DNA of 64,000 nt from Thermococcus paralvinellae (lineage in GTDB: Archaea > Methanobacteriota_B > Thermococci > Thermococcales > Thermococcaceae): contig NZ_CP006965.1 of the NCBI RefSeq assembly GCF_000517445.1, positions 868,001-932,000 on the forward strand, given 5' to 3'. The position numbers and the translations under genes were made by a program. Positions 26,259 to 35,597 of this stretch are shown piece by piece. The notes under the pieces are model-generated. The model was given only the letters and a program-made list of their open reading frames with translations, had not been told where the DNA came from and did not search any database. How positions within the stretch are numbered: the first letter of the stretch is position 1; every line of letters starts with the position of its first letter.

Positions 26259-27344
26259 ATGCTAATTGAGGAGATTATAGAGATCAAGGAGTTCAGAGGG
26301 ATTAAGGAGCTTGCTGAACCTTTACTGCTTAGGAAGTTTAATGTCCTTATTGGGAAAAATAATTCTGGAAAATCAGCTTTGCTTGAGGCTTTGTTTTTGT
26401 TTCCACATCCTGAACGAATGCACCCTTTGCGCAAACAAGAAATAACCAACAAGAAAAGTAAAAAGCCAAATCGAGAACATTATGTTTTGTTCAACCTAGC
26501 TATAAGACGTCATGGGCTTAGCAGCCTTATCTATAAGTACTCGGGAACTGCAACGATCATTTTGAGGTGCAGTGAGGGAAAGAAGTGGGAGATTTCAATT
26601 AACGAAAGTGGAAGTAGTAAGGTCAAGTTGAATGGAAGATATCTCACATTAGATTCAAAAACAGACTTGCTGTATTACCAATCCGAAACAAAGAAAAAAA
26701 TTAATATAATGCTCTCTCAACATCCAGATATCCCATTATCGTCAAGTAAACGTCTTATGACTAAAATCAGTACAATCTCCTTGTATTTTCCATATGATAC
26801 AGATTTTATACGTAGTATTGATGAATATTTAACGAAAAACGAAAACTCACTCATGAAATATGGCATACATTCACGAATAGCACAGTTAGTGAGTCAAGAA
26901 CTTGATGAAAAATTCACTGAAATCGTCCTTAAGAAAGATGGATGGTATTTAAGACGAGAAGATGCTACATATATTCATATCGATGACGTAGGTGATGGGC
27001 TCAAGAAAGCAGCTAGAATAATGATGGTTGCTGAGCTTTTGAAGCCTAAGCTCATACTCTGGGACGACTTTGACACATCTCTGCATCCATCCATGATCAA
27101 AATGCTCCTTAAGTGGCTCGCACAAGGAGACTGGCAGGTAGTCATAGCGACGCACAGCATTGACGTGCTTTATTACCTGGCAGACCTAAATGAAGAGCTT
27201 GACGACTTTGATGCTCAGCTCATACTCCTTAGAAAAGACCAAGAGGACATTCTGCATCATAAGGAGCTTAACATGGATGAGCTTGAGGACTTGCTTGAAG
27301 GAAACGTTGATCCGAGGATGCTCGTTGATGTTCTGAAAATCTAA
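26259..27344 (+). CDS. AAA ATPase of the OLD/ABC class (AAA_15/AAA_21-like)
   Basis: 361 residues. Walker A is VLIGKNNSGKSALLEALF (about residues 27-44), followed by a family-typical variable middle. Late motifs are DDVGDGLKKAARI (signature-like), Walker B LILWDDFDTSLHP, where Asp-Phe-Asp stands in place of the usual acidic pair, and the H-loop VVIATHSIDVLYYL. ATG 26259 is preferred because GGTGAG lies four bases before it; an ATG at 26247 adds four residues. Twelve bases separate it from the TOPRIM-like gene. An ATPase of this class plus a small TOPRIM or RloB-like partner is a known defence layout (for example PARIS and OLD-type systems), which is the reason to suspect the same here. Confidence 0.82.
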   Translation: MLIEEIIEIKEFRGIKELAEPLLLRKFNVLIGKNNSGKSALLEALFLFPHPERMHPLRKQEITNKKSKKPNREHYVLFNLAIRRHGLSSLIYKYSGTATIILRCSEGKKWEISINESGSSKVKLNGRYLTLDSKTDLLYYQSETKKKINIMLSQHPDIPLSSSKRLMTKISTISLYFPYDTDFIRSIDEYLTKNENSLMKYGIHSRIAQLVSQELDEKFTEIVLKKDGWYLRREDATYIHIDDVGDGLKKAARIMMVAELLKPKLILWDDFDTSLHPSMIKMLLKWLAQGDWQVVIATHSIDVLYYLADLNEELDDFDAQLILLRKDQEDILHHKELNMDELEDLLEGNVDPRMLVDVLKI

Positions 27345-27356
27345 AGGTGACCTCAG

Positions 27357-27935
27357 TTGAAAGTGGTCGAATCCCCATCACACAATGATAAAGTATTGGC
27401 TTTTGTAATAACTGGAGATGGTGAAACTGAAAGGAAAGTTCTGAAGTTTATAGCGAATAGGTACAACGGGAAAGATAAGGCTTTAGTTTTCCAAAAAAGC
27501 TCATTAGCAAAGAAAACAGGGTTAAGTGCCCTAAATGCCATTGATGAAGTGTATCGTCTGTCTGGATATGCCACCTTTCTGATTTTGCTTGATAAGGAGC
27601 ACTTCACTCGTGAGAATCTTGAATACAAATTAGCCCGCCTTTTTGGGAAATACGAACTTAGTAGAACGAACCCATACATCATAACATCTGATGTTTTTAG
27701 AGTGTATCTTGTAGTTTTAGGACATAAAAAAGCCATAGAAGAGCACATTGCAAAACTCATTGAGCTGGAATTCAAAGAGTCAATACCACCAGAAAAAAGC
27801 GCAATTAAGACTTTTCTAAGGACTAATGGTCTTAAAAAATACAAAAAGTTATTTGAAACTGTAAAACTTGAAAACCTTGAGAAAGCTTTTAAACCCCTTG
27901 TTGAGGCTATAAAGCTCTTAGAGGAAGAAACATGA
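27357..27935 (+). CDS. Small TOPRIM-like protein, partner of the AAA ATPase
   Basis: 192 residues starting at TTG 27357, six bases after [23 protein letters not shown] (GDGETE at residues 20-25) resembles TOPRIM motif I, whose glutamate is catalytic, and [11 protein letters not shown] (about 73-83) resembles the DxD-type motif, although with Asp-Lys-Glu instead of Asp-x-Asp. The rest is helical with many lysines ([12 protein letters not shown]). Relatives are DUF4276/DUF4435/RloB-like proteins. It would supply a nuclease or RNA-cutting activity controlled by the ATPase. The stop overlaps the tiaS start by four bases. Whether it is catalytic is inferred, not shown. Confidence 0.6.
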   Translation: MKVVESPSHNDKVLAFVITGDGETERKVLKFIANRYNGKDKALVFQKSSLAKKTGLSALNAIDEVYRLSGYATFLILLDKEHFTRENLEYKLARLFGKYELSRTNPYIITSDVFRVYLVVLGHKKAIEEHIAKLIELEFKESIPPEKSAIKTFLRTNGLKKYKKLFETVKLENLEKAFKPLVEAIKLLEEET

Positions 27936-29212
27936 TGCTCCACATAGGAATTGACGATACTGACTCACCAAATGGCATGTGCACGACTTATTTAGGGGCT
28001 CTGCTTTATAAGGAAATCTCAAGGTTAGCGGAGCCTTTAGATTTGCCAAAACTGATTAGGCTAAACCCTAACGTTCCGTATAAGACAAGAGGAAATGGAG
28101 CAGTTGCAATGAGCTTTGAAGTTGATGAAGAAGATGCTCCAAAAATTAAGAGGCTTGTTCTCGAGATGGTTGAAAAATTGGCTGATTTAACTCATGAGAA
28201 CACGAATCCAGGTGTGGTGTTCTTAGAAGGTGAAGTTCCTGAAGAACTCACTAACTTCACATACAAAGCTATTTGGGAGCACGTAAGTATTGAAGAGGCA
28301 GAGAAAGTCGCCAAAGATGTTAATGTTGAAATTCACAAGTTCAAGTGTGGGAGGGGAATTGTTGGCGCTTTAGCTGCCATTGGGCATCCTTTAAATGTCT
28401 TCACCTATGAGCTTTTAGCATATAGAAAAAGAGAGCTTTGGGGAACTCCAAGAAAAGTAAATAGAGAGAGCGTTTTTGAAATGGATAAAAAGTTTTACCC
28501 GTTCACCTACGATAACGTTGATTGGGAAAAGCGCTCTGTTTTGATAACTCCTCACGGTAAAGATCCAGTTTTAGTTGGAATTAGAGGAATTGATGAGAAT
28601 AAAGTTTTGTTGGCATTTGAGAGTCTAGTTTTTGAAGAGCCCATTGAATTCTATCAAGTCTTCAAAACAAATCAGAACACTGACGACCATTTGAGGTTTA
28701 AGCGCATTAAAGATCTGAAAAATTATGACAGCGTGATGATTAGAGCCAAGGTTGTAAAGAGCTATTGGGAAAAAGGGAGGCATGTTTTCATTAAGGTGAG
28801 CGATGGGACTGGAGAATTGAGGGTTGCAGCATACGAGCCAACTAAAGGATTTAGGAGATACGTGAGAATGCTGATTGAAGGGGACGAGATTATAGCGGCT
28901 GGGGGAGTCAAGGAGTTTGAAGGTGAGCTAACGCTCAACTTGGAGAAGTTTTATCCAGTAAAGTTAGCAAAGAGAATAGAGTATAGAAAGCCCAAGTGTC
29001 CAAAATGTGGCGGAACGATGAAGAGCAAGGGAGATTACTTGAAGTGCAAAAAGTGCGGTTATAAAATGCCTAAAGTTTTGATTCCAATTGAAGTTCCGAG
29101 AAAGTTGCAAAAGAAAATTTACGAAGTTCCCCCTGATGCAAGGAGGCATTTATCGAGGCCTTTAGTCCTACCTTTAGGCGAGGAGAAGATTTTGGAAGGT
29201 ATTAATCTATAA
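27932..29212 (+). CDS. tiaS: tRNA(Ile2) 2-agmatinylcytidine synthetase
   Basis: Attaches agmatine to C34 of the AUA-reading isoleucine tRNA, an archaeal-specific essential step. 426 residues: N-terminal [20 protein letters not shown], the kinase-like [12 protein letters not shown], an OB-fold region (residues about 268-350) and a C-terminal zinc ribbon with [10 protein letters not shown] and CKKCGYK. ATG 27932 overlaps the preceding stop (ATGA); ATG 27935 is the next codon and cannot be excluded. Because it is translationally coupled to the AAA/TOPRIM-like pair, an essential gene shares a transcript with an apparent accessory module. Confidence 0.93.
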   Translation: MMLHIGIDDTDSPNGMCTTYLGALLYKEISRLAEPLDLPKLIRLNPNVPYKTRGNGAVAMSFEVDEEDAPKIKRLVLEMVEKLADLTHENTNPGVVFLEGEVPEELTNFTYKAIWEHVSIEEAEKVAKDVNVEIHKFKCGRGIVGALAAIGHPLNVFTYELLAYRKRELWGTPRKVNRESVFEMDKKFYPFTYDNVDWEKRSVLITPHGKDPVLVGIRGIDENKVLLAFESLVFEEPIEFYQVFKTNQNTDDHLRFKRIKDLKNYDSVMIRAKVVKSYWEKGRHVFIKVSDGTGELRVAAYEPTKGFRRYVRMLIEGDEIIAAGGVKEFEGELTLNLEKFYPVKLAKRIEYRKPKCPKCGGTMKSKGDYLKCKKCGYKMPKVLIPIEVPRKLQKKIYEVPPDARRHLSRPLVLPLGEEKILEGINL

Positions 29213-29228
29213 AAAAGGAAGTAGAGAT

Positions 29229-30278
29229 TCAGCAGTTTTGCCAAATCTCAGATCTTTGGGATAAGAGAAAGCTCCTTATGGATAGTACTCTTGGTCTTTC
29301 CTCCTTTGATATCAACCACTCTTCAATCTCTTTAGCAGCTCTAGTACCTTCTCTTATTGCTGCCCCAATGTTTCTTGGTGCAAGAACATCCCCAGCCAAG
29401 AATATTCCGGCATCTCTTAAAATTTTCTCGTTTGCACATATCAGCGCTTTTATTGGGGGTGTTGGGAACTGTCCTATAGCGTATACAAAGATGTCCGCGC
29501 TTAGCTTGAAGGTCTCATCTGTTGGAATTACTTTTCCGTTCACTAGCTTAGTTTTAACAAATTCTACCTCTTTAACTTCATCTTCTCCGAGAATTCTTGC
29601 AGGGGTAGCAAACTCTATGAAATTAACCCCTTCATTGATTAACCTCTTTATCTCATCCTTTGCATAGCTGTTCTCAAGCCCTCTGCGATAGACCATTGTC
29701 ATCTTTTTAGCCCCTAGACTTTTTGCCTCTAAGGCAACATCAACTGCTGTATAGCCTGCTCCAACTATCACAACCTCCTTACCTCTCATCTCTGGAACAG
29801 CACTCCAAGGGATGTAGCCTATTCTCGCAAGTTTTATCTTGTAGAGTAATGTTAGAGCGTCCCATACTCCCTCAAGTTCAATGCCCTCAATTTTGAGTTT
29901 CTTCGGTCTCCAAGCCCCTGTTGCTATCAAGATAGCGTCAAAATCTTCCAGCAGTTCCTCCAAATAAACAACTCTCTCAACGAACTCATCACCAAGATCT
30001 CTCAAGTTATCATAAACGACTTTAGTTCTGAAGTTGAACTTTACTCCAAGTCTCTCCAAATCTTTAACACCTTCTCTCACAGTCTTTATTGGAATTCTTG
30101 ATTCAGGAATCCCAAATGCAATCATACCTCCTCCTTCTGGCATCTTGTCAAAGACTTCCACCGGGTAGCCTTTGCAAGCTAAGTAGCCCGCAGCTGAAAG
30201 TCCTGCTGGACCTGCTCCGATAATTGCAATCCTCCCTTCTTTTGGCTCTTCCTTTTCTTTGCAGATGTAAAATTTCAT
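29229..30278 (-). CDS. GltD-like FAD/NAD(P)-dependent oxidoreductase
   Basis: 349 residues. FAD-binding GAGPAGLSAAGYLACKGYPVEV, then GMIAFGIPESRIP, NAD(P)-binding VIVGAGYTAVDVALEAKSLG, and the closing IFLAGDVLAPRNIGAAIREG. This is the small-subunit glutamate synthase type, a flavoprotein passing electrons between NAD(P)H and iron-sulfur partners; here it is not next to a ferredoxin gene. ATG 30278 follows GGAGGTGATACA; the frame is open 39 residues further but that part is in the promoter. The paralogue at 58621 starts in the same way (MKFYICKEK versus MRFAFLCREK) but is flanked by ferredoxins. Confidence 0.87.
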   Translation of the reverse strand: MKFYICKEKEEPKEGRIAIIGAGPAGLSAAGYLACKGYPVEVFDKMPEGGGMIAFGIPESRIPIKTVREGVKDLERLGVKFNFRTKVVYDNLRDLGDEFVERVVYLEELLEDFDAILIATGAWRPKKLKIEGIELEGVWDALTLLYKIKLARIGYIPWSAVPEMRGKEVVIVGAGYTAVDVALEAKSLGAKKMTMVYRRGLENSYAKDEIKRLINEGVNFIEFATPARILGEDEVKEVEFVKTKLVNGKVIPTDETFKLSADIFVYAIGQFPTPPIKALICANEKILRDAGIFLAGDVLAPRNIGAAIREGTRAAKEIEEWLISKEERPRVLSIRSFLLSQRSEIWQNC

Positions 30279-30395
30279 TGTATCACCTCCAAAAGATAGT
30301 ACTTTAATACACTTGAATGTCCCATAATGATCAGCTATGTGGAAAAATTTAGCATTTTTCGAAAGAAATTTGAATTTTATCCAGAAATTACCCAA

Positions 30396-30822
30396 AAATG
30401 AACCACTATTTTTGACAAAATGTAATATATTTCCAATTTTAAAGTAAAAATGACAAAATACATCGGGTTAAATTGATACATTAGTGAACAGAAAAATTGA
30501 GGTGTCAAAATATGCTCTCATGCCCAAAGTCATTCATTCTAAGATTGAGAAGATTGCAAAATTTAGGGAGTCGTTCTTATTCCCATTTGAAGCTCTTTTT
30601 GAAGTTAAATCCTCAATCAGCGGGAAGAAGTAAAGCGTGCTGATTAACCCAGGGTAGTATATAAAAATGTTGACCATCCCAATGTGAAAAGCGTTACAAA
30701 GTGGAGCCTTTCTTTGCTTAGCTTAAGCATAATTAAACTTTGGCGTAAATGATTTATAAGAGGAGAAAAGTGCTAAAACATTTTCTCAAGTTCACAAAAT
30801 GTAAACAAAAAAGAAGAAAACA
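30396..30822. other. Intergenic region with a possible small ORF
   Basis: About 430 bases between two minus-strand genes. It holds the promoter region of the GltD-like gene at its left edge, a 43-codon frame at 30502-30633, an isolated TATA-like box (gatttataag, about 30749-30758) and otherwise AT-rich DNA with no clear repeat. No guide RNA motif was found. Confidence 0.5.
30502..30633 (+). CDS. Possible 43-residue protein or gene remnant
   Basis: A GTG at 30502 opens MSKYALMPKVIHSKIEKIAK and continues FRESFLFPFEALFEVKSSISGKK to a TAA. A TATA-like element (gggttaaattga, about 30463-30474) lies about 30 bases upstream, so a leaderless message is possible. The composition is protein-like, but a frame this short in a 430-base gap could equally be the end of a lost gene. 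A second frame from ATG 30512 looks less natural. No family recognised. Confidence 0.28.
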   Translation: MSKYALMPKVIHSKIEKIAKFRESFLFPFEALFEVKSSISGKK

Positions 30823-31965
30823 TCAAACTTCCCATTCGTGAATCAGCTCCCCCTCAGCAAACACGTGCGTCGGATAGTTTTCCATGTGGAACGGGTCTCC
30901 ATTCCAGACAACCAGTGAAGCCCATTTGCCCTTCTCGATGCTTCCTAAAATGTCATCTACTCCGAGAATCTTGGCATTGTTGTAGGTGATAATCTTTATT
31001 GCTTCTTCTTTGCTCATCCCTAACCTTATGAAGTGCCTGAGCTGGAGGTAAAGATTTGCCTGCAGAGTAACTGGATGGTCGCTCATAAGCCCAAAGAGGG
31101 GCTTCACTTCGAGGAGATACTTTGCGTTCTTCCAGTCTTCATGCTTCAGCTCAACTTTGTATGGCAGAGCATCAAATGGACCATAAACCAATGGAACTCC
31201 CTCTTTCTTTATCTTCTCAAATGTCTCTTTACTGTGAACATCACCAGCATGTTCGATGGTTATCTTAAGTCCAAACTTGCGCTTTATCATGAGCAATGCT
31301 GCTATATCATCCTCTTTATGCACGTGAACTCTCAGAGGTTCTTCCCCTTTTAAGACCGGAATCAGTGCTTCAACAGTTGGCTCAAGTTCCTCTGGCTCTT
31401 TCTTGCCTTTTTCAAGCAGAGCAATTGTCTTTTGTGTCTTTATGAGCCAATTCAGGAGAATTCCAATTGCCCCCATCCTTGTGCTTGGTCTTGTTCCTTT
31501 CCACTCTTTAGTTGACCTTGGATTGTATCCAAAAGCCGCTTTAACGCCGACATACTTCATGAATGCATCTTCAATGTCCCTTCCATAGTTTTTAATTAGA
31601 ACAGCCCTTCCTCCGATAATATTTCCGCTTCCTGGTAGAACTGAAGAATACAGAACTCCAAATTCAATTGAGTGTTTGAAAGCTTTGTCATCCATGTAGA
31701 TTGAATACAAAGCGTCAACTAAAGGCAGAACTGAATCCATCTGCTCATTCGCTTCTCCCTCTTGATATGGTTCACCATAGCGCTCCATTCCAATGTGTGA
31801 GTGTCCGTCAATGAATGCCGGCGTTACAACTCCTTCCGCAATTATTTCTGCATCTTTGGGCTTCTCTTTTGTGATTTTTTTAATTTCTTTGTCAAAAACA
31901 ATGTACACATTCTTTTTGACATTGCCTAATCCATCATACAAAAGAGTAGCTTTCACTGCTTTCAT
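30823..31965 (-). CDS. Amidohydrolase (imidazolonepropionase-like)
   Basis: Metal-dependent hydrolase of 380 residues. The metal-binding FIDGHSHIGMER near residue 55, then RVHVHKEDDIAALL (His), ITIEHAGDVHS (His) and SDHPVTLQANLYLQLRH (Asp) mark the TIM-barrel site. The C-terminal VDDILGSIEKGKWASLVVWNGDP is the usual end. The substrate is probably a cyclic amide or a peptide-like compound, as in the prolidase/imidazolonepropionase branch, but cannot be fixed. ATG 31965 follows GGTGGTTGCT; earlier in-frame codons at 31977 lack a site. A TATA-like box (catttaaacg, minus strand, about 31996-32005) lies upstream. Confidence 0.87.
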   Translation of the reverse strand: MKAVKATLLYDGLGNVKKNVYIVFDKEIKKITKEKPKDAEIIAEGVVTPAFIDGHSHIGMERYGEPYQEGEANEQMDSVLPLVDALYSIYMDDKAFKHSIEFGVLYSSVLPGSGNIIGGRAVLIKNYGRDIEDAFMKYVGVKAAFGYNPRSTKEWKGTRPSTRMGAIGILLNWLIKTQKTIALLEKGKKEPEELEPTVEALIPVLKGEEPLRVHVHKEDDIAALLMIKRKFGLKITIEHAGDVHSKETFEKIKKEGVPLVYGPFDALPYKVELKHEDWKNAKYLLEVKPLFGLMSDHPVTLQANLYLQLRHFIRLGMSKEEAIKIITYNNAKILGVDDILGSIEKGKWASLVVWNGDPFHMENYPTHVFAEGELIHEWEV

Positions 31966-31977
31966 AGCAACCACCAA

Positions 31978-32197
31978 ATAAATTTCATGAGAGCGTTTAA
32001 ATGCTTGTTGATGATTTAATTACATAATTAAACAATTATTGAATTCTGTAATTAATGCAAAGCAAGGAAAAGACTAGTTTTGCTGTTAAAGAAGGGGTGA
32101 AGCTCTATCACTAAGACTCTAGAAGAAAGCACTGCAGAAGTCAGAAGCCAAAAGAGATGCACAAAAAATGAAGTTAAAAGCAGCGAATATTTTTGAT
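31978..32197. other. AT-rich intergenic region
   Basis: Contains the amidohydrolase promoter and a loose inverted repeat (TTAATTAC, then GTAATTAA, within 32013-32056). Further right I see no frame of useful length and no RNA motif. Confidence 0.4.
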
Positions 32198-32220
32198 CAA
32201 ACTTTGCACAGCAAAGTTTG
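32198..32220 (-). terminator. Perfect hairpin directly after htpX stop
   Basis: On the minus strand the stop codon of htpX is followed at once by CAAACTTTGC, a three-base loop, and the exact complement GCAAAGTTTG. A ten-base perfect stem at a gene end fits a 3'-end or terminator structure, although no poly-T follows directly. Confidence 0.5.
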
Positions 32221-33099
32221 TTAGAAGTACATGCCCATCTCCATTGCTATCTTCCTGAGCCTTTCAATTCTCTTTTGCGTTGGTGGGTGTGTTGAGAACA
32301 GTTCCGCAAAGCTTATTCCTCTGAATGGGTTTACGATGAACATATGAGCTGTTGCTGGGTTGCCGTCTCTGAGAGGTCTTCTTGAGACGTAATATTCAAT
32401 TTTCTCAAGTGCTCTCGCTAATGCCCATGGTTTACCGCTTATCTTCGCTCCGCTTTCGTCAGCCAGATACTCTCTTGCCCTGCTTATTGCCATCTGAATC
32501 ATCATTGCAGCTATTGGGGCAAGAATTATGAGGAGTACAGCACCTAAAAAACTTCCGGCATCTCTATCTCTATCCCTTCCTCCAAATCCTCCAAGCCAGA
32601 GCATCCAGCCAGCCCATCTGGCAATCATGATAATTGCTCCAGCCAAGACTGCCGCAAGAGTTTGAATAAGAATGTCCCTGTTTTTAATGTGACTTATTTC
32701 ATGAGCTAATACTCCTTCAAGCTCATCTTTATCAAGAATTCTGAGTAATCCCTGTGTTACTGCAACAACCGCGTGTTTTGGGTCTCTGCCAGTTGCAAAT
32801 GCATTTGGAACATCAGTAGGCACTATAGCTATCTTTGGAGTTGGAATCCCAGCTTCCCTCGCAAGCCCCTCAACTATGCGGTAGAGTTCTGGAGCTTCCA
32901 TTTCATCAACTATCCTCGCTCTATACCAAGTAAGGACAATCTTATCACTGTACCAGTAGCTAAAGAAGTTCATGACTAAAGCAAATATAAATGCAAAGAT
33001 TAATCCAGTTTCATTGCCAAGCACATAGCCCAATGCCATCAGCAATCCAGTGAGGAACGCCATTAACATGCCAGTTCTCAACCATAGGCCAAGTCCCAT
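32221..33099 (-). CDS. htpX: HtpX-family membrane zinc protease
   Basis: Membrane metalloprotease (292 residues) that removes damaged membrane proteins. Two N-terminal helices (about 8-50), the catalytic [15 protein letters not shown] (zinc-binding HExxH, about residue 140), two more helices, then [10 protein letters not shown] with the third ligand Glu. The end [18 protein letters not shown] is the HtpX C-terminal mark. The ATG is one base after the stop of the adenylate kinase gene, with GGAGGTGAG overlapping that stop; a GTG at 33108 lies inside the same site. A strong hairpin follows the stop. The upstream kinase gene is in the same operon. Confidence 0.94.
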   Translation of the reverse strand: MGLGLWLRTGMLMAFLTGLLMALGYVLGNETGLIFAFIFALVMNFFSYWYSDKIVLTWYRARIVDEMEAPELYRIVEGLAREAGIPTPKIAIVPTDVPNAFATGRDPKHAVVAVTQGLLRILDKDELEGVLAHEISHIKNRDILIQTLAAVLAGAIIMIARWAGWMLWLGGFGGRDRDRDAGSFLGAVLLIILAPIAAMMIQMAISRAREYLADESGAKISGKPWALARALEKIEYYVSRRPLRDGNPATAHMFIVNPFRGISFAELFSTHPPTQKRIERLRKIAMEMGMYF

Positions 33100-33100
33100 C

Positions 33101-33643
33101 TCACTCACCTCCTAAATTTAAGTATGGGATGACTTCATCATAAACCTGAGTCCAATCTACAATTCCAACTCTCTTTTTAATGCCCTTATTCAAAAGCCCC
33201 AGAATTTCTTCCACAACTTGATCTGGTGTTTTTCCTGTGGTATCAACCTCAATGACATTTTCATGCTCGTCAATGGCCTCAACTAAGCAAACATCAACTA
33301 ATTCAGCCTCAACGTTCTCGCTTATCTTCTCCCTGCTGTAGCCTCTTTCCTTTAATCTTTCACCAATAACTTTTGGGTGCAGGCGAAGGATAATGACTTG
33401 ATCAGCGGGCATAAGATGACTTAGATGTCCATCAAGAATGACATCCTTTCCTTTGAACTCCTTTTCAACGAAATATGCCAGCTCGTCAATCTCAATTTCA
33501 AGCTCATCTCCTTTAACCTCGCCTACTCCATGCTCAATTGCAAATTTCTTAAGGTCAACATACTTGTACCCGAGTTTTTCGGCTAAAAGTTTTGCAACTG
33601 TTGTTTTTCCAACTCCTGGGGTTCCGCTCACTGCAATTATCAT
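33101..33643 (-). CDS. Adenylate kinase of the Fap7/hCINAP (AK6) type
   Basis: NMP kinase and ribosome-biogenesis ATPase (180 residues). P-loop [19 protein letters not shown], the short NMP region [20 protein letters not shown] and [20 protein letters not shown] are typical of the AK6/Fap7 group, which in archaea works on the small ribosomal subunit with protein uS11. Start [10 protein letters not shown] follows a GGTGAG-like site. Upstream and co-oriented with htpX; the tight spacing suggests co-transcription but no functional tie is obvious. Confidence 0.9.
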   Translation of the reverse strand: MIIAVSGTPGVGKTTVAKLLAEKLGYKYVDLKKFAIEHGVGEVKGDELEIEIDELAYFVEKEFKGKDVILDGHLSHLMPADQVIILRLHPKVIGERLKERGYSREKISENVEAELVDVCLVEAIDEHENVIEVDTTGKTPDQVVEEILGLLNKGIKKRVGIVDWTQVYDEVIPYLNLGGE

Positions 33644-33779
33644 TTTCTCACCTGAAATTAATTTAACTTTCTGGCTTTTTAAAGATATGGTTTGTTTAAG
33701 TTGATTGTCGAAGTAAACTTAGGTATTAAACGAAAATTTTTTAAAGAAGTGTGTGCTAATAAGTCCTTAGGTGACCCAT

Positions 33780-33998
33780 ATGGAGAACTTAAAGCTAATT
33801 CAGAAGAAATTAGAAGTTGTAAAGAAGCACAAAGAATTGCTCATGCTTGAAGAGGCTAAGCTCATTAGGATGATGTACCAAAGAAAAGCAGGGGTTTCAA
33901 AAAAGCTGGCTGTTGTTAAGAGAGAAAAATTTATGGCTTTAGCTCAAGAGGCAAAGCTCTTGAGAATTCTCAAGCAAAATGGATATCCAGCAGTTTAA
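33780..33998 (+). CDS. Small conserved-looking helical protein
   Basis: 72 residues from ATG 33780, with TTAGGTGA five bases upstream (an earlier GTG at 33771 belongs to that site). Composition is strongly helical and basic (EELAKL-type patterns such as KLEVVKKHKELLMLEEAKLI), so it may be a coiled coil binding nucleic acid or another protein. No known domain recognised. A TATA-like ttttttaaag (about 33737-33746) sits about 30 bases upstream of the leader. It stands alone between two minus-strand genes. Confidence 0.65.
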   Translation: MENLKLIQKKLEVVKKHKELLMLEEAKLIRMMYQRKAGVSKKLAVVKREKFMALAQEAKLLRILKQNGYPAV

Positions 33999-34043
33999 TA
34001 TCCTTTACTCTTTGTAAAATTTTAAAATAAAAGCTAAAAGAGC

Positions 34044-35261
34044 TCAGAAGACATTCAGCTTGTCCTCGAGGATCATCTTTTGTATCTTTGTTATGTTAGC
34101 TAACCATTCGTCCGCAATTTCATAGGCATCCTTTTCAAAGCTCTCAACTTTGTAGCCCGGCTTTGGAATTACTTGAATGCTTGCTACTAAAGGCTCATCA
34201 ATTGGCTTTCCAATCTGGCTGAGAATTCTGACATAAACCTCTTGGACTCCTTCAATCTGCTCGGCGATATCATTTGCAATCAGCATTGCGAGGAGGTTGT
34301 AAATCTTGCCAACGTGACTAACTGGATTCTTACCGGCAGCGGCTTCCATACTCATGTGTCTGTTTGGTGTAATTAATCCGTTAACTCTATTTCCTCTACC
34401 GACTGAACCATCATCACCAGCTTCAGCTGAAGTTCCGGTGACTGTTATGTAGTAGATATCCTTTTCTGGGTCATCAGCTGTATTCACGAAGATATTGACC
34501 TTTCTGTTTGTGTACTGCTCAACTAACTCCTTGACAGCGTCATAAATTCCTTGCTTGACTTCCAGATACTCCTTTGGATTGGCAACCTCGCTGTCAACAA
34601 TAGCGGCGGCAATTGTAAGGTCTATCTCATCTCCTTTTCTAAGACCCATAACTTTGATGTCTTCACCAACAGCTGGCCACTTCTTTTTGAATTCCGGGCT
34701 GTTTAAGAGCTTCTCAGTCTCGAGGACAATCTTCTCCGTCTCACTAAGGGGAGCATATCCAACTCCAAATGAGGTATCATTAGCCAAAGGGATTGGAGTT
34801 TCTTTAGCTTTGTTAAAAACACTCACTAAATCAACACTTCCTTGTCCAATTCTTGAGTCAATAACAACATGCTCCTCAACGTTCAAGTGTCTGACTGCTT
34901 TTCTTAGATACTCTTTTGCAGCCTTTATGGCAACCTCGTGGACTGGGAACATCTCTCTATCAATGAACTCGACAGCTCTACCTGAAAGCAAGATGTAAAT
35001 TGGTTTTATGACTTCACCGCCACCAAACCTTGGATAAGCCCTACCACCCACAACTTCAACTTGATCAGTGTTGTGGTGAAGTATAATACCATATCTTTTG
35101 ATGTACTCCCTTGAAAGGGCTCTGCTGACTGCTTCTGCTATACCATCAGCTATGCTGTCTGGATGTCCAATCCCCTTTCTTTCAACTAATTCAACCTTCT
35201 GCATCTCTATTGGGGTTCTAACGAGCTCTTCCACAATTATATTTCTCTTTTTTTCTACCAT
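34044..35261 (-). CDS. mat: S-adenosylmethionine synthetase (archaeal type)
   Basis: Joins ATP and methionine to give SAM. The archaeal MAT family has little identity to bacterial Met[76 protein letters not shown] and [16 protein letters not shown] are all present. Length 405 is normal. ATG 35261 ([13 protein letters not shown]) follows GGGTGATG; upstream in-frame codons at 35270 belong to that site. A TATA-like aatatataag (minus strand, about 35307-35317) provides the promoter. SAM serves the radical SAM genes and methyl transfers elsewhere in the window. Confidence 0.96.
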   Translation of the reverse strand: MVEKKRNIIVEELVRTPIEMQKVELVERKGIGHPDSIADGIAEAVSRALSREYIKRYGIILHHNTDQVEVVGGRAYPRFGGGEVIKPIYILLSGRAVEFIDREMFPVHEVAIKAAKEYLRKAVRHLNVEEHVVIDSRIGQGSVDLVSVFNKAKETPIPLANDTSFGVGYAPLSETEKIVLETEKLLNSPEFKKKWPAVGEDIKVMGLRKGDEIDLTIAAAIVDSEVANPKEYLEVKQGIYDAVKELVEQYTNRKVNIFVNTADDPEKDIYYITVTGTSAEAGDDGSVGRGNRVNGLITPNRHMSMEAAAGKNPVSHVGKIYNLLAMLIANDIAEQIEGVQEVYVRILSQIGKPIDEPLVASIQVIPKPGYKVESFEKDAYEIADEWLANITKIQKMILEDKLNVF

Positions 35262-35368
35262 GAGCATCACCCGTGAAGTTTTTCATGCATAGCTCTGAAG
35301 GTCTGCTTATATATTTTTCGGCATATCTTCGTGCTAAGAATATAACCAGAAGTTATTAAACAGAGAAA

Positions 35369-35379
35369 TCCTTAAAATT
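35369..35379 (+). promoter_or_regulatory. TATA-like box upstream of the GC-rich RNA
   Basis: tccttaaaatt lies about 30 bases before the first hairpin of the GC-rich RNA and points to transcription on the plus strand. Transcription start would be near 35404. Confidence 0.45.
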
Positions 35380-35403
35380 CTAGGCAGAGATAAAACTAAT
35401 GAG

Positions 35404-35560
35404 CATCCGACTCTGCCCGGTGGCCCGACCGCGGGAGCGTCCGGGCAGCGATGAGCGCGAGGGACGATGCCGGGCAGACAGGGCTTGGCCTCCGGGGCCG
35501 CTCGAGGAAAGCCGATAACGGCTGACGATGAAGGCGGTGGGATATGCCAAGCCCATACTT
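35404..35560 (+). ncRNA. GC-rich structured RNA, probable two-module H/ACA guide (Hgc class)
   Basis: A sharp GC-rich island in AT-rich DNA. Module 1: CTGCCCGG (35413-35420) pairs with CCGGGCAG (35470-35477), followed at once by ACA (35478-35480). Module 2: GGGCTTGGC (35481-35489) pairs with GCCAAGCCC (35546-35554), followed by ATA in the ACA position. Both carry GATGA-type kink-turn sequences inside (CGATGAGC; GGCTGACGATGA opposite GAGGAAAGCC), where L7Ae binds. No protein frame fits. Archaeal GC-rich RNAs named Hgc include several H/ACA guides, and this is likely one of them, but I cannot say which. A second copy of CCGGGCAG at 35441-35448 allows another fold. Confidence 0.6.
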
Positions 35561-35597
35561 TTTAAGTTTTTCCTTCTAACAAGTTTTGGTGAAGACA

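Noticed and set aside
30823-31977. Overlapping plus-strand frames in the amidohydrolase
   Set aside because: They are shadows of the well-conserved minus-strand gene with no family match or start signal.
35404-35560. RNase P RNA (GAGGAAAG inside the GC-rich island)
   Set aside because: The island is about 160 bases, about half the needed length, and the other conserved RNase P regions are missing.
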